Below, in pieces: positions 1 through 6,028 of a stretch of DNA of 35,621 bases. The stretch comes from a virus: IMG/VR virus record IMGVR_UViG_3300009034_000127, positions 1 to 35,621 of that record; one strand, 5' to 3'. The translations under genes and the position numbers were made by a program. Each line of letters starts with the position of its first letter. Positions within the stretch are counted from its first letter, which is position 1. A model generated the notes under the pieces. It was not told the DNA's origin and did not search any database. It saw only the letters and a list, made by a program, of their open reading frames with translations.

Positions 1-2
1 AA

Positions 3-323
3 ATCTATTTTAAATCAGTGATTGATACTATCAAAATTGTATTAGATAACGATAAAGTTAAAGCTATTATTATAGATGAAGCAGATAAATACGAAGGTAA
101 AGAATTTGATGTTTTCGGAGCGCACGTTACAATGACAAAAAAAACTGCTTACGATTACAGTACTGACCAAAAATGGAATGACATTAATAATCAAAAAAAA
201 GTATGGGAAAAATTTTTAAAGACTATTCCGGAGGGGTGTGAAATAGTTGACAAAGAATCTGGAGAGTTGACAAGTGGAATATCTTCAGATGTTACAAGAT
301 ATCTTAAGATTGAATTCAAATAA
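3..323 (+). CDS. Conserved phage protein of unknown function, 5' end cut by window edge
   Basis: The reading frame is open to the left edge, so the start is missing; an internal GTG at 18 is only a fallback start. The visible 107 residues contain an acidic IIIDEADKYEG stretch and a central TAYDYSTDQKWNDI motif. A Tyr-Asp-Tyr-Ser followed by a Trp is a pattern I associate with a common short phage protein of unknown role found in early/recombination regions; this is recollection of the pattern, not a search. No enzymatic motif is visible. It is the first of a long co-directional series of small genes. Confidence 0.7.
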   Translation: MYFKSVIDTIKIVLDNDKVKAIIIDEADKYEGKEFDVFGAHVTMTKKTAYDYSTDQKWNDINNQKKVWEKFLKTIPEGCEIVDKESGELTSGISSDVTRYLKIEFK

Positions 324-351
324 GACTGACAAAACAGAAAAGGGGGCGATA

Positions 352-537
352 ATGACATTTTATGAATGGTTAAATAATGATTCTTTAGAATCAAAATGTT
401 GTAATAATTATTTAAATAAATCTAAGAATAAAGATGAAATATATGGAATTACAAACTTTGCTTATAATGGAGGCATAAAAACAGGTGAACAACAAACAAT
501 TATTAAAGTAATTAAAATCTTACAAAATATGTTATGA
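352..537 (+). CDS. Hypothetical protein, 61 aa
   Basis: The ATG at 352 was chosen because it follows a GGGGG-containing ribosome-binding site by a few bases; an upstream in-frame start at 274 would lie inside the preceding gene and has no such site. The product begins MTFYEWLNNDSLES and ends in a short amphipathic segment (KVIKILQNML). Not recognised. The stop at 535-537 overlaps another ATG at 534, but that frame ends after 12 codons. Confidence 0.6.
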   Translation: MTFYEWLNNDSLESKCCNNYLNKSKNKDEIYGITNFAYNGGIKTGEQQTIIKVIKILQNML

Positions 538-588
538 AAGGGGGTGATAAAATAATAAGCGGAATGTATTAAATCACTATCGGGGAAA

Positions 589-646
589 GGTTGACGGTCA
601 AGGCAGCAAATGTATATATAAGGAAATAGTTACTTGGCCGTCAACC
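589..646 (+). other. Intergenic RNA hairpin, 14-bp stem
   Basis: The arm 589-602 (GGTTGACGGTCAAG) pairs with 633-646 (CTTGGCCGTCAACC) over 14 bp with one G-U wobble, enclosing a 30-nt AT-rich loop. It lies in the 138-nt gap between two small genes. The bases after the 3' arm are A-rich, not a T run, so it is not a standard intrinsic terminator for the + strand, and no T run follows on the other strand either. It could be a processing signal, a small RNA or a protein-binding site. The pairing is seen directly; its function is unknown. Confidence 0.6.
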
Positions 647-675
647 TCAAAAAAAGAAATTAGAGGAGAATTAAA

Positions 676-933
676 ATGAATTGTAATATTCAAAAATACG
701 TATTTCCTGTAGGAGAATACGGGAATGTGGTAGGACAGTTAAAAAGGGAAATGCTCACTGAAACTAAAGAACCTGGTTATAGAGATTATGAAATGTCAAT
801 ATTGGACACTTACTATGATAATGAATCAATTTATATCCCTGCTCAAAGCATTACTATATATGGCAAGGATAAAATAATAGCTATATATAATGCTATTGGT
901 GAATTTTTGAAAAGCGAGGAAGAAAAAGATTAA
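676..933 (+). CDS. Hypothetical protein, 85 aa
   Basis: A clear AGAGGAG ribosome-binding site stands about 7 nt before the ATG. The product is soluble and acidic, with a central tyrosine-rich segment (YRDYEMSILDTYYDN) and a charged C-terminus ending EEEKD. No recognised domain, no membrane segment. It is the first gene after the hairpin at 589-646, so its expression could be influenced by that structure. Confidence 0.7.
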   Translation: MNCNIQKYVFPVGEYGNVVGQLKREMLTETKEPGYRDYEMSILDTYYDNESIYIPAQSITIYGKDKIIAIYNAIGEFLKSEEEKD

Positions 934-954
934 TTATACAGAGGACAAATAATT

Positions 955-1140
955 ATGTTAAAAATAGAAAATGTAACACAAATAACATATACAAAATTTG
1001 GTAATAATAAAGGAATGTACTTAGATATTAAGGATGTATTTGGAAAAAATTTCACAATAACTATTCAAGTTAATAAAACTAAAGATATTAATGATATAAT
1101 ACCAGAGGAAAAAGTTATAAAATGGACTTCATCAAATTAA
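955..1140 (+). CDS. Hypothetical protein, 61 aa
   Basis: An ATG preceded by a modest GAGGACAAA site. The product is predicted soluble with alternating hydrophobic residues suggesting beta strands (MYLDIKDVFGKNFTITIQV). Not recognised. It sits 21 nt after the previous gene and 12 nt before the next, so it is probably co-transcribed with both. Confidence 0.6.
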   Translation: MLKIENVTQITYTKFGNNKGMYLDIKDVFGKNFTITIQVNKTKDINDIIPEEKVIKWTSSN

Positions 1141-1152
1141 GGAGAAATAAAA

Positions 1153-1425
1153 ATGAAACCACCTATTTGTGTTAATTGTAACAGAGAATATACACCACAT
1201 AAAAACGGCACCCTTGTAATTGAATACGCAGAATTTGGTGCATATAAAATATGGAGCGCGGATATGTGGATGTGTCCAGAATGTGACCATAAAGTTATTG
1301 TGGGATTTGGCGCTCTTGCTATATCAGAACATTACGAGAAAGGATTTAAGAAATTATTAGATAAAATTAAAGAAGATGCTGTAAAATCATTTTATAAAGA
1401 ATCTATTAAATCAAAATATTTGTGA
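1153..1425 (+). CDS. Small zinc-ribbon phage protein, 90 aa
   Basis: Two Cys pairs, CVNC near residue 6 and CPEC near residue 41, are the expected ligands of a zinc ribbon. The segment between them (KNGTLVIEY...YKIWSADMW) and the following VIVGFG match the layout of a small zinc-binding phage protein often seen in early regions; function unknown. The start is supported by an AAGGAGAAATAAAA site right before the ATG. The last third is helical and basic. It ends 5 nt past the first possible start of the NinB-like gene. Confidence 0.75.
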   Translation: MKPPICVNCNREYTPHKNGTLVIEYAEFGAYKIWSADMWMCPECDHKVIVGFGALAISEHYEKGFKKLLDKIKEDAVKSFYKESIKSKYL

Positions 1426-1862
1426 GGAGAAATAAAATAAGTGAAATAATCCATACATTTTTATTTCATTGTCAAGACAGTATATTAGATATTGATGATA
1501 GAGAACGTTACAAAAAAGTACTTCAAAAATTTAATGGTAAAGATGGCTTTATTACAATTGAACCTATTTATAAACAGAGAACTATACCAGAAAATAGATA
1601 CTTTTTTGGTGTAGTGATACCAACATTAATAAATGAAACCGAAATGTTTGGGGGTTGGGATAAGATAGAAGTTTACAGATGGTTAGAATGGAAATTTTTA
1701 AATGACAACCCACTTCAGAGAGGATGGGTACTCATAAAGAAACTAAGTACAAAAGACTTTGAAAAGTTAATGACCAGAATAAGGGATTGGGCTTCGATGG
1801 ATTTGGGTGCTTATATACCAGAGCCTAATGAAGTTGAATTATTTGGAGAAATTATATTGTGA
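1422..1862 (+). CDS. NinB-like phage recombination/replication-associated protein
   Basis: The product contains RTIPENRYFFGVVIPTL, like the conserved Gln/Glu-Asn-Arg-Tyr region of lambda NinB-type proteins, and LSTKDFEKLMTRIRDWASMDLGAYIPEP, like their C-terminal segment. NinB binds single-stranded DNA and acts in phage recombination; assigning that role here is inference from motifs. The only standard start is GTG 1422, which lies before the GAGGAG at 1423-1428 rather than after it. The codon at the expected distance is ATA 1437, in a context (AAATAAA ATA AGT GAA) that would be ideal for ATG. Either an unusual start is used or the start codon has mutated. Confidence 0.65.
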   Translation: MRRNKISEIIHTFLFHCQDSILDIDDRERYKKVLQKFNGKDGFITIEPIYKQRTIPENRYFFGVVIPTLINETEMFGGWDKIEVYRWLEWKFLNDNPLQRGWVLIKKLSTKDFEKLMTRIRDWASMDLGAYIPEPNEVELFGEIIL

Positions 1863-2014
1863 CTTATAATGAATTTAAGAAAAAATATTTCCCAAAGGAT
1901 TACGAGAAACAAAAAATTAAAGATATGACAGCTACCGAAGTAGGAAAGTATTTTGCGAGGAAAGTTTTAGAGAATTATGTATCTGGAAAAGATGAATGCT
2001 CCACAGGACACTGA
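1859..2014 (+). CDS. Hypothetical protein, 51 aa
   Basis: A GTG at 1859 overlaps the stop of the NinB-like gene and follows a GGAGAAATTATA site. The product starts (V/M)TYNEFKKKYFPKDYEKQKIKDM and ends SGKDECSTGH; it is basic and helical, with no recognised domain. The last ten codons form the 5' strand of the large RNA structure at 1985-2087, so translation of this gene and folding of that RNA would compete. Confidence 0.6.
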   Translation: MTYNEFKKKYFPKDYEKQKIKDMTATEVGKYFARKVLENYVSGKDECSTGH

Positions 2015-2087
2015 AGCGACTATATGTATCACGTGCGCTGCATATAGTGAGAGTCCGACTCTTTAAACAGGGTCATTCATCTTTTCC
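1985..2087 (+). ncRNA. Candidate structured RNA: nested hairpin with 14-bp outer stem
   Basis: The outer stem pairs 1985-1998 (GGAAAAGATGAATG) with 2074-2087 (CATTCATCTTTTCC), 14 of 14 bp. Inside, GGACACT near 2007-2013 can pair with AGAGTCC near 2050-2056 with one mismatch, and ACTATATG near 2019-2026 pairs perfectly with CATATAGT near 2041-2048 around a 14-nt loop. An alternative small hairpin, AGAGT-CCG-ACTCT, overlaps the middle helix. This looks like a long interrupted hairpin or multibranched RNA. I could not match it to a known riboswitch or ribozyme consensus. It covers the end of one small gene and the gap before the next. Confidence 0.55.
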
Positions 2088-2108
2088 AATAAATAAAGGA
2101 TTAATACA

Positions 2109-2387
2109 ATGAATAACAAACAATCTATACCGCCTTCAAGGTTTGTTAAATATCCTTGGAGTTCAATATTGCAAAAAGCAGAATACGAAGTCATAGCACA
2201 AAATATTATGAAAATACTAAAAAGAACCGGCGATAAATTTCGTAGATTGACTTGGATAGAATATAAAGCCGAAAGATTAAAGGATGGGAATTTTTCAGAC
2301 ACAGAACGTGTATTTTTTAATGAAGTAATCAATTATTGTAAAGATGCTGAAAGTGCTCAAATGTTCAGCAAGGAATGGGTTATATAA
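2109..2387 (+). CDS. Hypothetical protein, 92 aa
   Basis: The ATG follows an AAAGGA site about 8 nt upstream and lies 21 nt after the structured RNA at 1985-2087. The product is soluble, basic and predicted mostly helical (RFVKYPWSSILQKAEYEVIAQNI onward in two pieces). Not recognised. It ends just before the start of the HNH-like gene and is probably translated with it. Confidence 0.65.
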   Translation: MNNKQSIPPSRFVKYPWSSILQKAEYEVIAQNIMKILKRTGDKFRRLTWIEYKAERLKDGNFSDTERVFFNEVINYCKDAESAQMFSKEWVI

Positions 2388-2389
2388 AT

Positions 2390-2803
2390 ATGAAAAGCCT
2401 AAAAACACAATGCGATGAACTCTGGCGAGATATAATAATAATGAAGGCAGGTTTCAAATCAGAATTATCTGGACTTCCCGGAAAAAAATTAGATATGGAT
2501 AGAGGTCATGTTTTACAAGCACACCATATAGCAAGGAAACCCAACTATAGACTACGCTATGAACTTGAAAATGGTATTTGTGTGACAAGATCAGAACATC
2601 AACGTTTTAGAGGTAGAGATGCGGAAATTTTTAGACATAGAGTTATGGAATTACGAGGCCATGATATATATGATAGATTATATGTATTGCGATGGCAAAA
2701 TAGCGAGCCATTACCAACGATACAATTGTATCTTGAACAAGAACTTAGAAAATTAAAGGAGCTGCAATGCTTGAAATTAAAAATACAAGGAAAAATGATT
2801 TAG
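2390..2803 (+). CDS. NinG/HNH-type nuclease-like protein
   Basis: The product contains DRGHVLQAHHIARKPNY followed by ENGICVTRSEHQRF, the His-His ... Asn ... His layout of an HNH (His-Me finger) fold. In lambdoid phages the NinG/Rap protein with this fold acts on recombination junctions, and a NinB-like gene lies just upstream here, which supports a recombination role. The usual zinc-binding Cys pairs of many HNH proteins are absent. An in-frame ATG at 2375 touches an AAGGA sequence with no spacing, so ATG 2390 is preferred. Length is 137 aa. A role in DNA packaging (HNH with terminase) is less likely, since terminase is 8 kb away. Confidence 0.65.
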   Translation: MKSLKTQCDELWRDIIIMKAGFKSELSGLPGKKLDMDRGHVLQAHHIARKPNYRLRYELENGICVTRSEHQRFRGRDAEIFRHRVMELRGHDIYDRLYVLRWQNSEPLPTIQLYLEQELRKLKELQCLKLKIQGKMI

Positions 2804-3048
2804 ATTTTACAGATGAAAAATTAACAGAAATGTTTACATGGCCGCATTTTCATGGATTTACTGCCGCTAAATGTAGTAAATGTAAATCAACTGCCAATGT
2901 TAAAATATTCCATGGATGGATTTGTATGTGTGGACATTATAATGCATTATTACTGGATTATCATCAAATACCATACGATAACCCTGATTATGGCCCAACT
3001 AAAAAAAGAATTCAAGAGGCAATTGATAAATCAAGAGAAAATAAATGA
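2767..3048 (+). CDS. Small zinc-ribbon protein, 93 aa
   Basis: The ATG follows AAAGGAG within the end of the HNH gene (37-nt overlap). CSKC near residue 37 and CMCG near residue 54 form a likely zinc site. The N-terminal MLEIKNTRKNDLDFTDEKL and C-terminal GPTKKRIQEAIDKSREN are charged. No enzymatic motif. It ends with an ATGA overlap into the next gene. Confidence 0.65.
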   Translation: MLEIKNTRKNDLDFTDEKLTEMFTWPHFHGFTAAKCSKCKSTANVKIFHGWICMCGHYNALLLDYHQIPYDNPDYGPTKKRIQEAIDKSRENK

Positions 3049-3194
3049 TTGAATTCCTTAAACAAATAAACAAAGACCTAAGAATAGTACATGGCATAGT
3101 ATCAAAGAAAAAAGATACTGATTCAATGCAATGGATATTCAGCATAAAAGAACGGCTCAAAGATAAAATAAAGGAATTAGAGAATGAAGATTAA
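3045..3194 (+). CDS. Hypothetical protein, 49 aa
   Basis: The start overlaps the previous stop (ATGA). The product is a short, highly charged, predicted helical protein beginning MIEFLKQINKDLRIVHG and ending KELENED. Its 3' end (around 3172-3190) is nearly identical in DNA to the end of the following gene (around 3337-3355), suggesting a local duplication. Function unknown. Confidence 0.5.
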   Translation: MIEFLKQINKDLRIVHGIVSKKKDTDSMQWIFSIKERLKDKIKELENED

Positions 3195-3363
3195 TACTGA
3201 TATTAAAGTTTTATGTGTAATTTGCAATATCAATAAAGTTGAACCAGAAGTTGATGGCTGCAAAATTAAAAATCCACCAATTTGTCCAGAATGTCTCGCT
3301 AATGATGATTATGGTGATTTAGAAAGAATATTAAATAAGGAATTAGAGAATGAAGGAGATTAA
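3184..3363 (+). CDS. Small zinc-finger-like protein, 59 aa
   Basis: The ATG at 3184 lies in the end of the previous gene behind an AAGGA site. CVIC near residue 11 and CPEC near residue 34 give a four-Cys zinc site. The C-terminus NKELENEGD resembles the previous protein's end. Stop at 3361-3363 directly abuts the TTG start of the DUF1376 gene. Confidence 0.55.
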   Translation: MKINTDIKVLCVICNINKVEPEVDGCKIKNPPICPECLANDDYGDLERILNKELENEGD

Positions 3364-3747
3364 TTGAAAAAACGATATCCTTCATTCCCGTTATATCCAA
3401 AAGATTTTATTTCATCGTTGGATGTACAAGCAATGACAATTGAGGAAATAGGAGGATATTGTTTATTACTTTTTAATAGTTGGATTCAAAAAAGACAATG
3501 TTATTTGCCAGACGATGATGAAGATTTAAGGATTTTATGCAAAATGAATGAAGAGCAATGGGAAAAACACCGTGATAAAATATTAAAAAAATTTAAAAAA
3601 AATGGTAAATTTATTTTCAATAAACGATTACGTTTTGAATTAAAAATAAAACGAGAATTTAGCAAAAAAAAATCAGAGAGTGGAAAGCAAGGTGGAAGAC
3701 CATCGGAAACAAACACTTACAGAAAAAGCGAAAACAAAGCGAAATAA
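3364..3747 (+). CDS. DUF1376 family (YdaU-like) phage replication-region protein, possibly truncated
   Basis: A TTG start follows GAAGGAGATTAA. The N-terminus (YPSFPLYPKDFISS, then MTIEEIGGYCLLLF and a LPDDDEDL segment) is characteristic of DUF1376, a winged-helix-like domain found in phage replication proteins and often joined to a DnaD-like or helicase-loader region. The segment KKKSESGKQGGRP is the usual linker after the domain. The frame then stops at 3745; beyond the stop the same frame continues with a Ser-Leu repeat (SLSLSLSC, ending 3816), the low-complexity tail often seen in this family. The protein may therefore be shortened by a nonsense codon. The next ORF could represent the separated C-terminal region. 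Confidence 0.75.
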   Translation: MKKRYPSFPLYPKDFISSLDVQAMTIEEIGGYCLLLFNSWIQKRQCYLPDDDEDLRILCKMNEEQWEKHRDKILKKFKKNGKFIFNKRLRFELKIKREFSKKKSESGKQGGRPSETNTYRKSENKAK

Positions 3748-3763
3748 AGCACAGCTTTTTTTT
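3746..3763 (+). terminator. Weak intrinsic terminator-like hairpin
   Basis: AAAGC-ACA-GCTTT forms a 5-bp stem followed by T residues (eight T in a row at 3756-3763) right after the DUF1376 stop. The stem is short and AT-rich, so termination would be weak at best. It may be chance in a low-complexity stretch. Confidence 0.3.
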
Positions 3764-3798
3764 GCTTTCATTTTAGAAAAGCGAAAAAAAGCTTGTCA

Positions 3799-3826
3799 TT
3801 GTCATTGTCATGTTAAAAGATACAAT
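3799..3826 (+). promoter_or_regulatory. Sigma70-type promoter candidate
   Basis: TTGTCA at 3799-3804 and TACAAT at 3821-3826 are each one base from consensus and are separated by 16 nt. The -35 element sits in a threefold tandem TTGTCA repeat (3793-3810). The -10 element overlaps the left arm of a 14-bp inverted repeat, which suggests repression or other control. It would drive the gene at 3878. Confidence 0.45.
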
Positions 3827-3872
3827 ATTTTAAAACGATAAAGATGTTTTAAAATATTGATAGCGAGCTATC
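3823..3872 (+). promoter_or_regulatory. Operator-like inverted repeats overlapping the promoter
   Basis: Positions 3823-3836 (CAATATTTTAAAAC) and 3846-3859 (GTTTTAAAATATTG) are a perfect 14-bp inverted repeat with a 9-nt centre. Directly adjoining is a second palindrome, GATAGC-GA-GCTATC at 3859-3872. Both lie between the candidate -10 box and the next start codon. As DNA they resemble repressor sites; as RNA they would form two hairpins in the leader of the gene at 3878, which has no clear ribosome-binding site. Confidence 0.5.
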
Positions 3873-3877
3873 GAATT

Positions 3878-4228
3878 ATGAGAAACGACAAAAAACAGAA
3901 AGAACAAATTGAAATCGTAGAAATTCTTAATAGTATCTATGGGTTTAAGTGGTTTGTCGTCGCGGGCCGGTTGCTGAAAATATTTGAATGTCAAATAATA
4001 GTCAAGTCTTTAGAAAGTATATCAGAAAATTGCAAACAAACAATAATCCAAATTATGAAAGAAGATCAAATTAATAGAATTTATCCATACTTAACGAAAG
4101 TAATAAGAAATAATTCACCTAAAATTTACGAACAATTTGCATATAAACAGCAGATAAAGTTGAATGAAGATTTAAAAAATCTTGAAAGGGAAATTAGAGA
4201 ATATGCAGAGCTTAAAAAATGTTTTTGA
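3878..4228 (+). CDS. Hypothetical protein, possibly C-terminal part of a replication protein
   Basis: ATG 3878 gives 116 residues; an in-frame TTG at 3857 lies inside the palindrome. Neither has a clear ribosome-binding site. The product is helical, with a GFKWFVVAGRLLKIFE segment and a later PYLTKVIRNNSPKIYEQF that looks like the PYxYL/I-N end of DnaD-like or helicase-loader C-terminal regions. Following a shortened DUF1376 protein, it may be the detached C-terminal half of one replication protein, but this is inference only. Confidence 0.5.
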   Translation: MRNDKKQKEQIEIVEILNSIYGFKWFVVAGRLLKIFECQIIVKSLESISENCKQTIIQIMKEDQINRIYPYLTKVIRNNSPKIYEQFAYKQQIKLNEDLKNLEREIREYAELKKCF

Positions 4229-4400
4229 AGAAATTAAGACAGGTATTAAAAAACCGGAAATTGATGATTGGCGGGAAAAGTCAAGAAAACGATATAATAA
4301 ATTAGTCATAAAATTGAATAACGCCGAGGGGAATGATAGAAAAGATATAATGCAAGAGTTAGATATTATCAAAAATAAACTTGAAACTATAAAAGAATAG
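4203..4400 (+). CDS. Hypothetical coiled-coil-type protein, 65 aa
   Basis: ATG 4203 lies within the end of the previous gene (26-nt overlap); an in-frame TTG at 4182 is possible. The product is almost entirely charged helix (KNVFEEIKTGIKKPEIDDW, ending KNKLETIKE) with heptad-like spacing of Leu/Ile in its second half. Not recognised. Confidence 0.55.
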   Translation: MQSLKNVFEEIKTGIKKPEIDDWREKSRKRYNKLVIKLNNAEGNDRKDIMQELDIIKNKLETIKE

Positions 4401-4412
4401 GAGGGACTTAAA

Positions 4413-4642
4413 ATGAAAAAGCAATTCTTATAAGAACAGGCCGTAACTGGGAATTATTTGTATTTGATAATGCTGTTTTTATTAAAAATAAGAACACAGG
4501 AATCATTTATGCGTTTAATGAAAGTTATGTGATTGTAGAAATATTGGGATTAAACATAGATGATAGTCGAAAATTAAATATAGATGAAAATGAAATTAAA
4601 AATCATAAATTTCTTAAAAGAATTAAAAAAAGAAGAAGATGA
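4413..4642 (+). pseudogene. Small gene broken by a 1-nt frameshift just after its start
   Basis: A strong AGGAGGG site precedes ATG 4413, but that frame stops after six codons. From 4415 another frame is open for about 75 codons to TGA 4640-4642 and reads like real protein (KAILIRTGRNWELFVFDNAV, then NTGIIYAFNESYVIVEILGL). It has no start of its own and an in-frame TAA just upstream. Adding one A to the run of five at 4416-4420 would join ATG to this frame as MKKAILIRTG. So this is either a real frameshift mutation or a homopolymer error in the assembly. Function unknown. Confidence 0.6.
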
Positions 4643-4648
4643 ATTAAG

Positions 4649-4894
4649 ATGAACACCCAAAACAAAAATCTTGGTAATGCTTTGGCAATAATGAATATAG
4701 AATTACCTCCAGGATGGAGTATATTGAAAGGATGGGATTATATTTGTAGAGTTTGTCATGAAATATGTCGATATGACAAAGATGCAATAGTGTCACCACG
4801 CAACGCATATTATCATCCGAGATGCGTAAAAAAAAGCCCATCCTATCAAAGAGATTTGAGAAGGATGATAATATCAAAACAATTAGGATTTTAA
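4649..4894 (+). CDS. Small Cys/His-rich protein, 81 aa
   Basis: ATG 4649 lies 6 nt after the stop of the interrupted gene. The product has CRVCHEIC near residue 33 and YYHPRC near residue 54, a Cys-x2-Cys ... His-x2-Cys layout like a treble-clef zinc finger that recognises nucleic acid or protein. The C-terminus is basic (SYQRDLRRMIISKQ). The N-terminal ALAIMNIELPPGWSIL is not recognised. Confidence 0.65.
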   Translation: MNTQNKNLGNALAIMNIELPPGWSILKGWDYICRVCHEICRYDKDAIVSPRNAYYHPRCVKKSPSYQRDLRRMIISKQLGF

Positions 4895-4929
4895 AAAAAA
4901 GCCCTTGGAGAATGGAGGGAATCATCACG

Positions 4930-5145
4930 ATGAATATAGATTTAAATAAAATTAAAAGAAAAGTAAATTGTCCGACACTACTTGATAGAATAGAATTAGA
5001 AATGGAAAATCTAACATATCAAAAAGACGAATTAAACGATTTTGTTTTATCAATTGAAATTGAAAATAATACAATCAACAACAAAGATATTGAAAGAATT
5101 ATGAAAAGACAGAAAAAGATTAGAGAGGAAGTATATGAGAGCTAA
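4930..5145 (+). CDS. Hypothetical helical protein, 71 aa
   Basis: GGAGGG about 10 nt upstream supports ATG 4930; in-frame starts further upstream (4822, 4912) lack this. The product (MNIDLNKIKRKVNC... EVYES) is charged and predicted coiled coil. It overlaps the next gene by 11 nt, so the two are probably co-translated. Not recognised. Confidence 0.6.
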   Translation: MNIDLNKIKRKVNCPTLLDRIELEMENLTYQKDELNDFVLSIEIENNTINNKDIERIMKRQKKIREEVYES

Positions 5146-5644
5146 TTATAAAGGAATAAGCTTAGGAAGACTAAAATTCGAGTTAAATGCAAATGAATTA
5201 TTACTTGATTATTATCTATTTAAAAATGATGATTATAAAGATGAATGTCCTTATTTTTGTATATCGCTTGATAATTGCGATTATTGTTCATGGGTAATTT
5301 TTACAGGCGAGGATTGTATAGCAAAATTTTCAGTACATAATTTGTTTGACTTAAGGAGCTCTAGGGAGACTGAATTTATAGAATTACGTATATCGATGTT
5401 GCGAGATTGGATTCAAAAACTAAAAAGGGTTATAAGATATAGAGAAAGGAAAAATGGAAACAGCAAAAATATATGGAGTTGGCAAAAGTTGATAATTGAT
5501 GAAAAAATAATATATGTTTTTCCGTCAAGTCGAGTTCCAAGACATATTCAGAAATTAACACATTTAAAGGGAGTGGAATTAAAAGACGGAACAAAGGAAG
5601 AAAGGAAACCTTTTTTAATATTAGAAAAAACAAGGAAGGAGTAA
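5135..5644 (+). CDS. Hypothetical protein, 169 aa
   Basis: ATG 5135 follows AGAGGAAG. The first half has a Cys-containing patch (DECPYFCISLDNCDYCSWVIF) that may bind metal or form a beta sheet; the middle is an Arg-rich helix (RDWIQKLKRVIRYRERK). The last third contains PSSRVPRHIQKL. One of the larger unknown proteins of the early region. No catalytic motif seen. Confidence 0.65.
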   Translation: MRANYKGISLGRLKFELNANELLLDYYLFKNDDYKDECPYFCISLDNCDYCSWVIFTGEDCIAKFSVHNLFDLRSSRETEFIELRISMLRDWIQKLKRVIRYRERKNGNSKNIWSWQKLIIDEKIIYVFPSSRVPRHIQKLTHLKGVELKDGTKEERKPFLILEKTRKE

Positions 5645-5647
5645 ATC

Positions 5648-5857
5648 ATGAACTTTTGGAAACAATGGATAGTCAATATCTTAAATGATATTATTTCGCA
5701 TTGGGTGACCACAGGATGTATCATAACTTTAATAATCATTGTAATTTCAGCGCTTACAAAAAATTGGAAAATTGCAGCTATATATGCATTGATTATATTT
5801 ATTGTTGTTGTAGTTTTATTCATAAAAGGGGTAATTAAAAATTTTACAATTGGCTAA
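5648..5857 (+). CDS. Small two-helix membrane protein, 69 aa
   Basis: An AAGGAAGGAG site precedes the ATG. Two hydrophobic segments, roughly residues 19-36 (TTGCIITLIIIVISAL) and 41-60 (IAAIYALIIFIVVVVLFIKG), predict a hairpin in the inner membrane. The size and topology fit a class II holin, but no endolysin gene lies beside it and nothing else supports lysis. It could equally be a superinfection-related or unknown membrane protein. Confidence 0.65.
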   Translation: MNFWKQWIVNILNDIISHWVTTGCIITLIIIVISALTKNWKIAAIYALIIFIVVVVLFIKGVIKNFTIG

Positions 5858-5860
5858 CAG

Positions 5861-6028
5861 ATGAAGATAAGCAGAAAAACACGGCAAGCTAAAGCTGGAA
5901 AACAACTCGCAGAGGCAATAATAGAAACAGTGCATTCATTTTATCTTAATGACAATGCACTTCAATATTTGCAATTGCTAATAGAGACACTTGAAATTGA
6001 ATTTAAAAGAAGAAAGGGGGAAACATGA
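5861..6028 (+). CDS. Hypothetical protein, 55 aa
   Basis: A short ORF starting 3 nt after the membrane-protein stop and ending in an ATGA overlap with the next gene. The product begins MKISRKTRQAKAGKQLAEAI and is basic at the N-terminus, then helical. Not recognised; supported by its tight placement. Confidence 0.5.
   Translation: MKISRKTRQAKAGKQLAEAIIETVHSFYLNDNALQYLQLLIETLEIEFKRRKGET

Noticed and set aside
1985-2087. Known riboswitch or hammerhead-type ribozyme
   Set aside because: I compared the loops with hammerhead, twister, pistol, glycine, fluoride and ZTP-type consensus features from memory and found no match; it is left as an unassigned structure.
2852-3052. 66-codon + strand ORF inside the zinc-ribbon gene at 2767
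   Set aside because: It is an alternative frame of that gene with no ribosome-binding site.
4644-4928. 94-codon minus-strand ORF
   Set aside because: It is opposite the Cys/His-rich gene at 4649, which has sensible motifs; the antisense product looks like random hydrophobic sequence.
5648-5857. Firm call as holin
   Set aside because: Topology fits, but several other two-helix membrane proteins occur in the window and no endolysin is adjacent to any of them.
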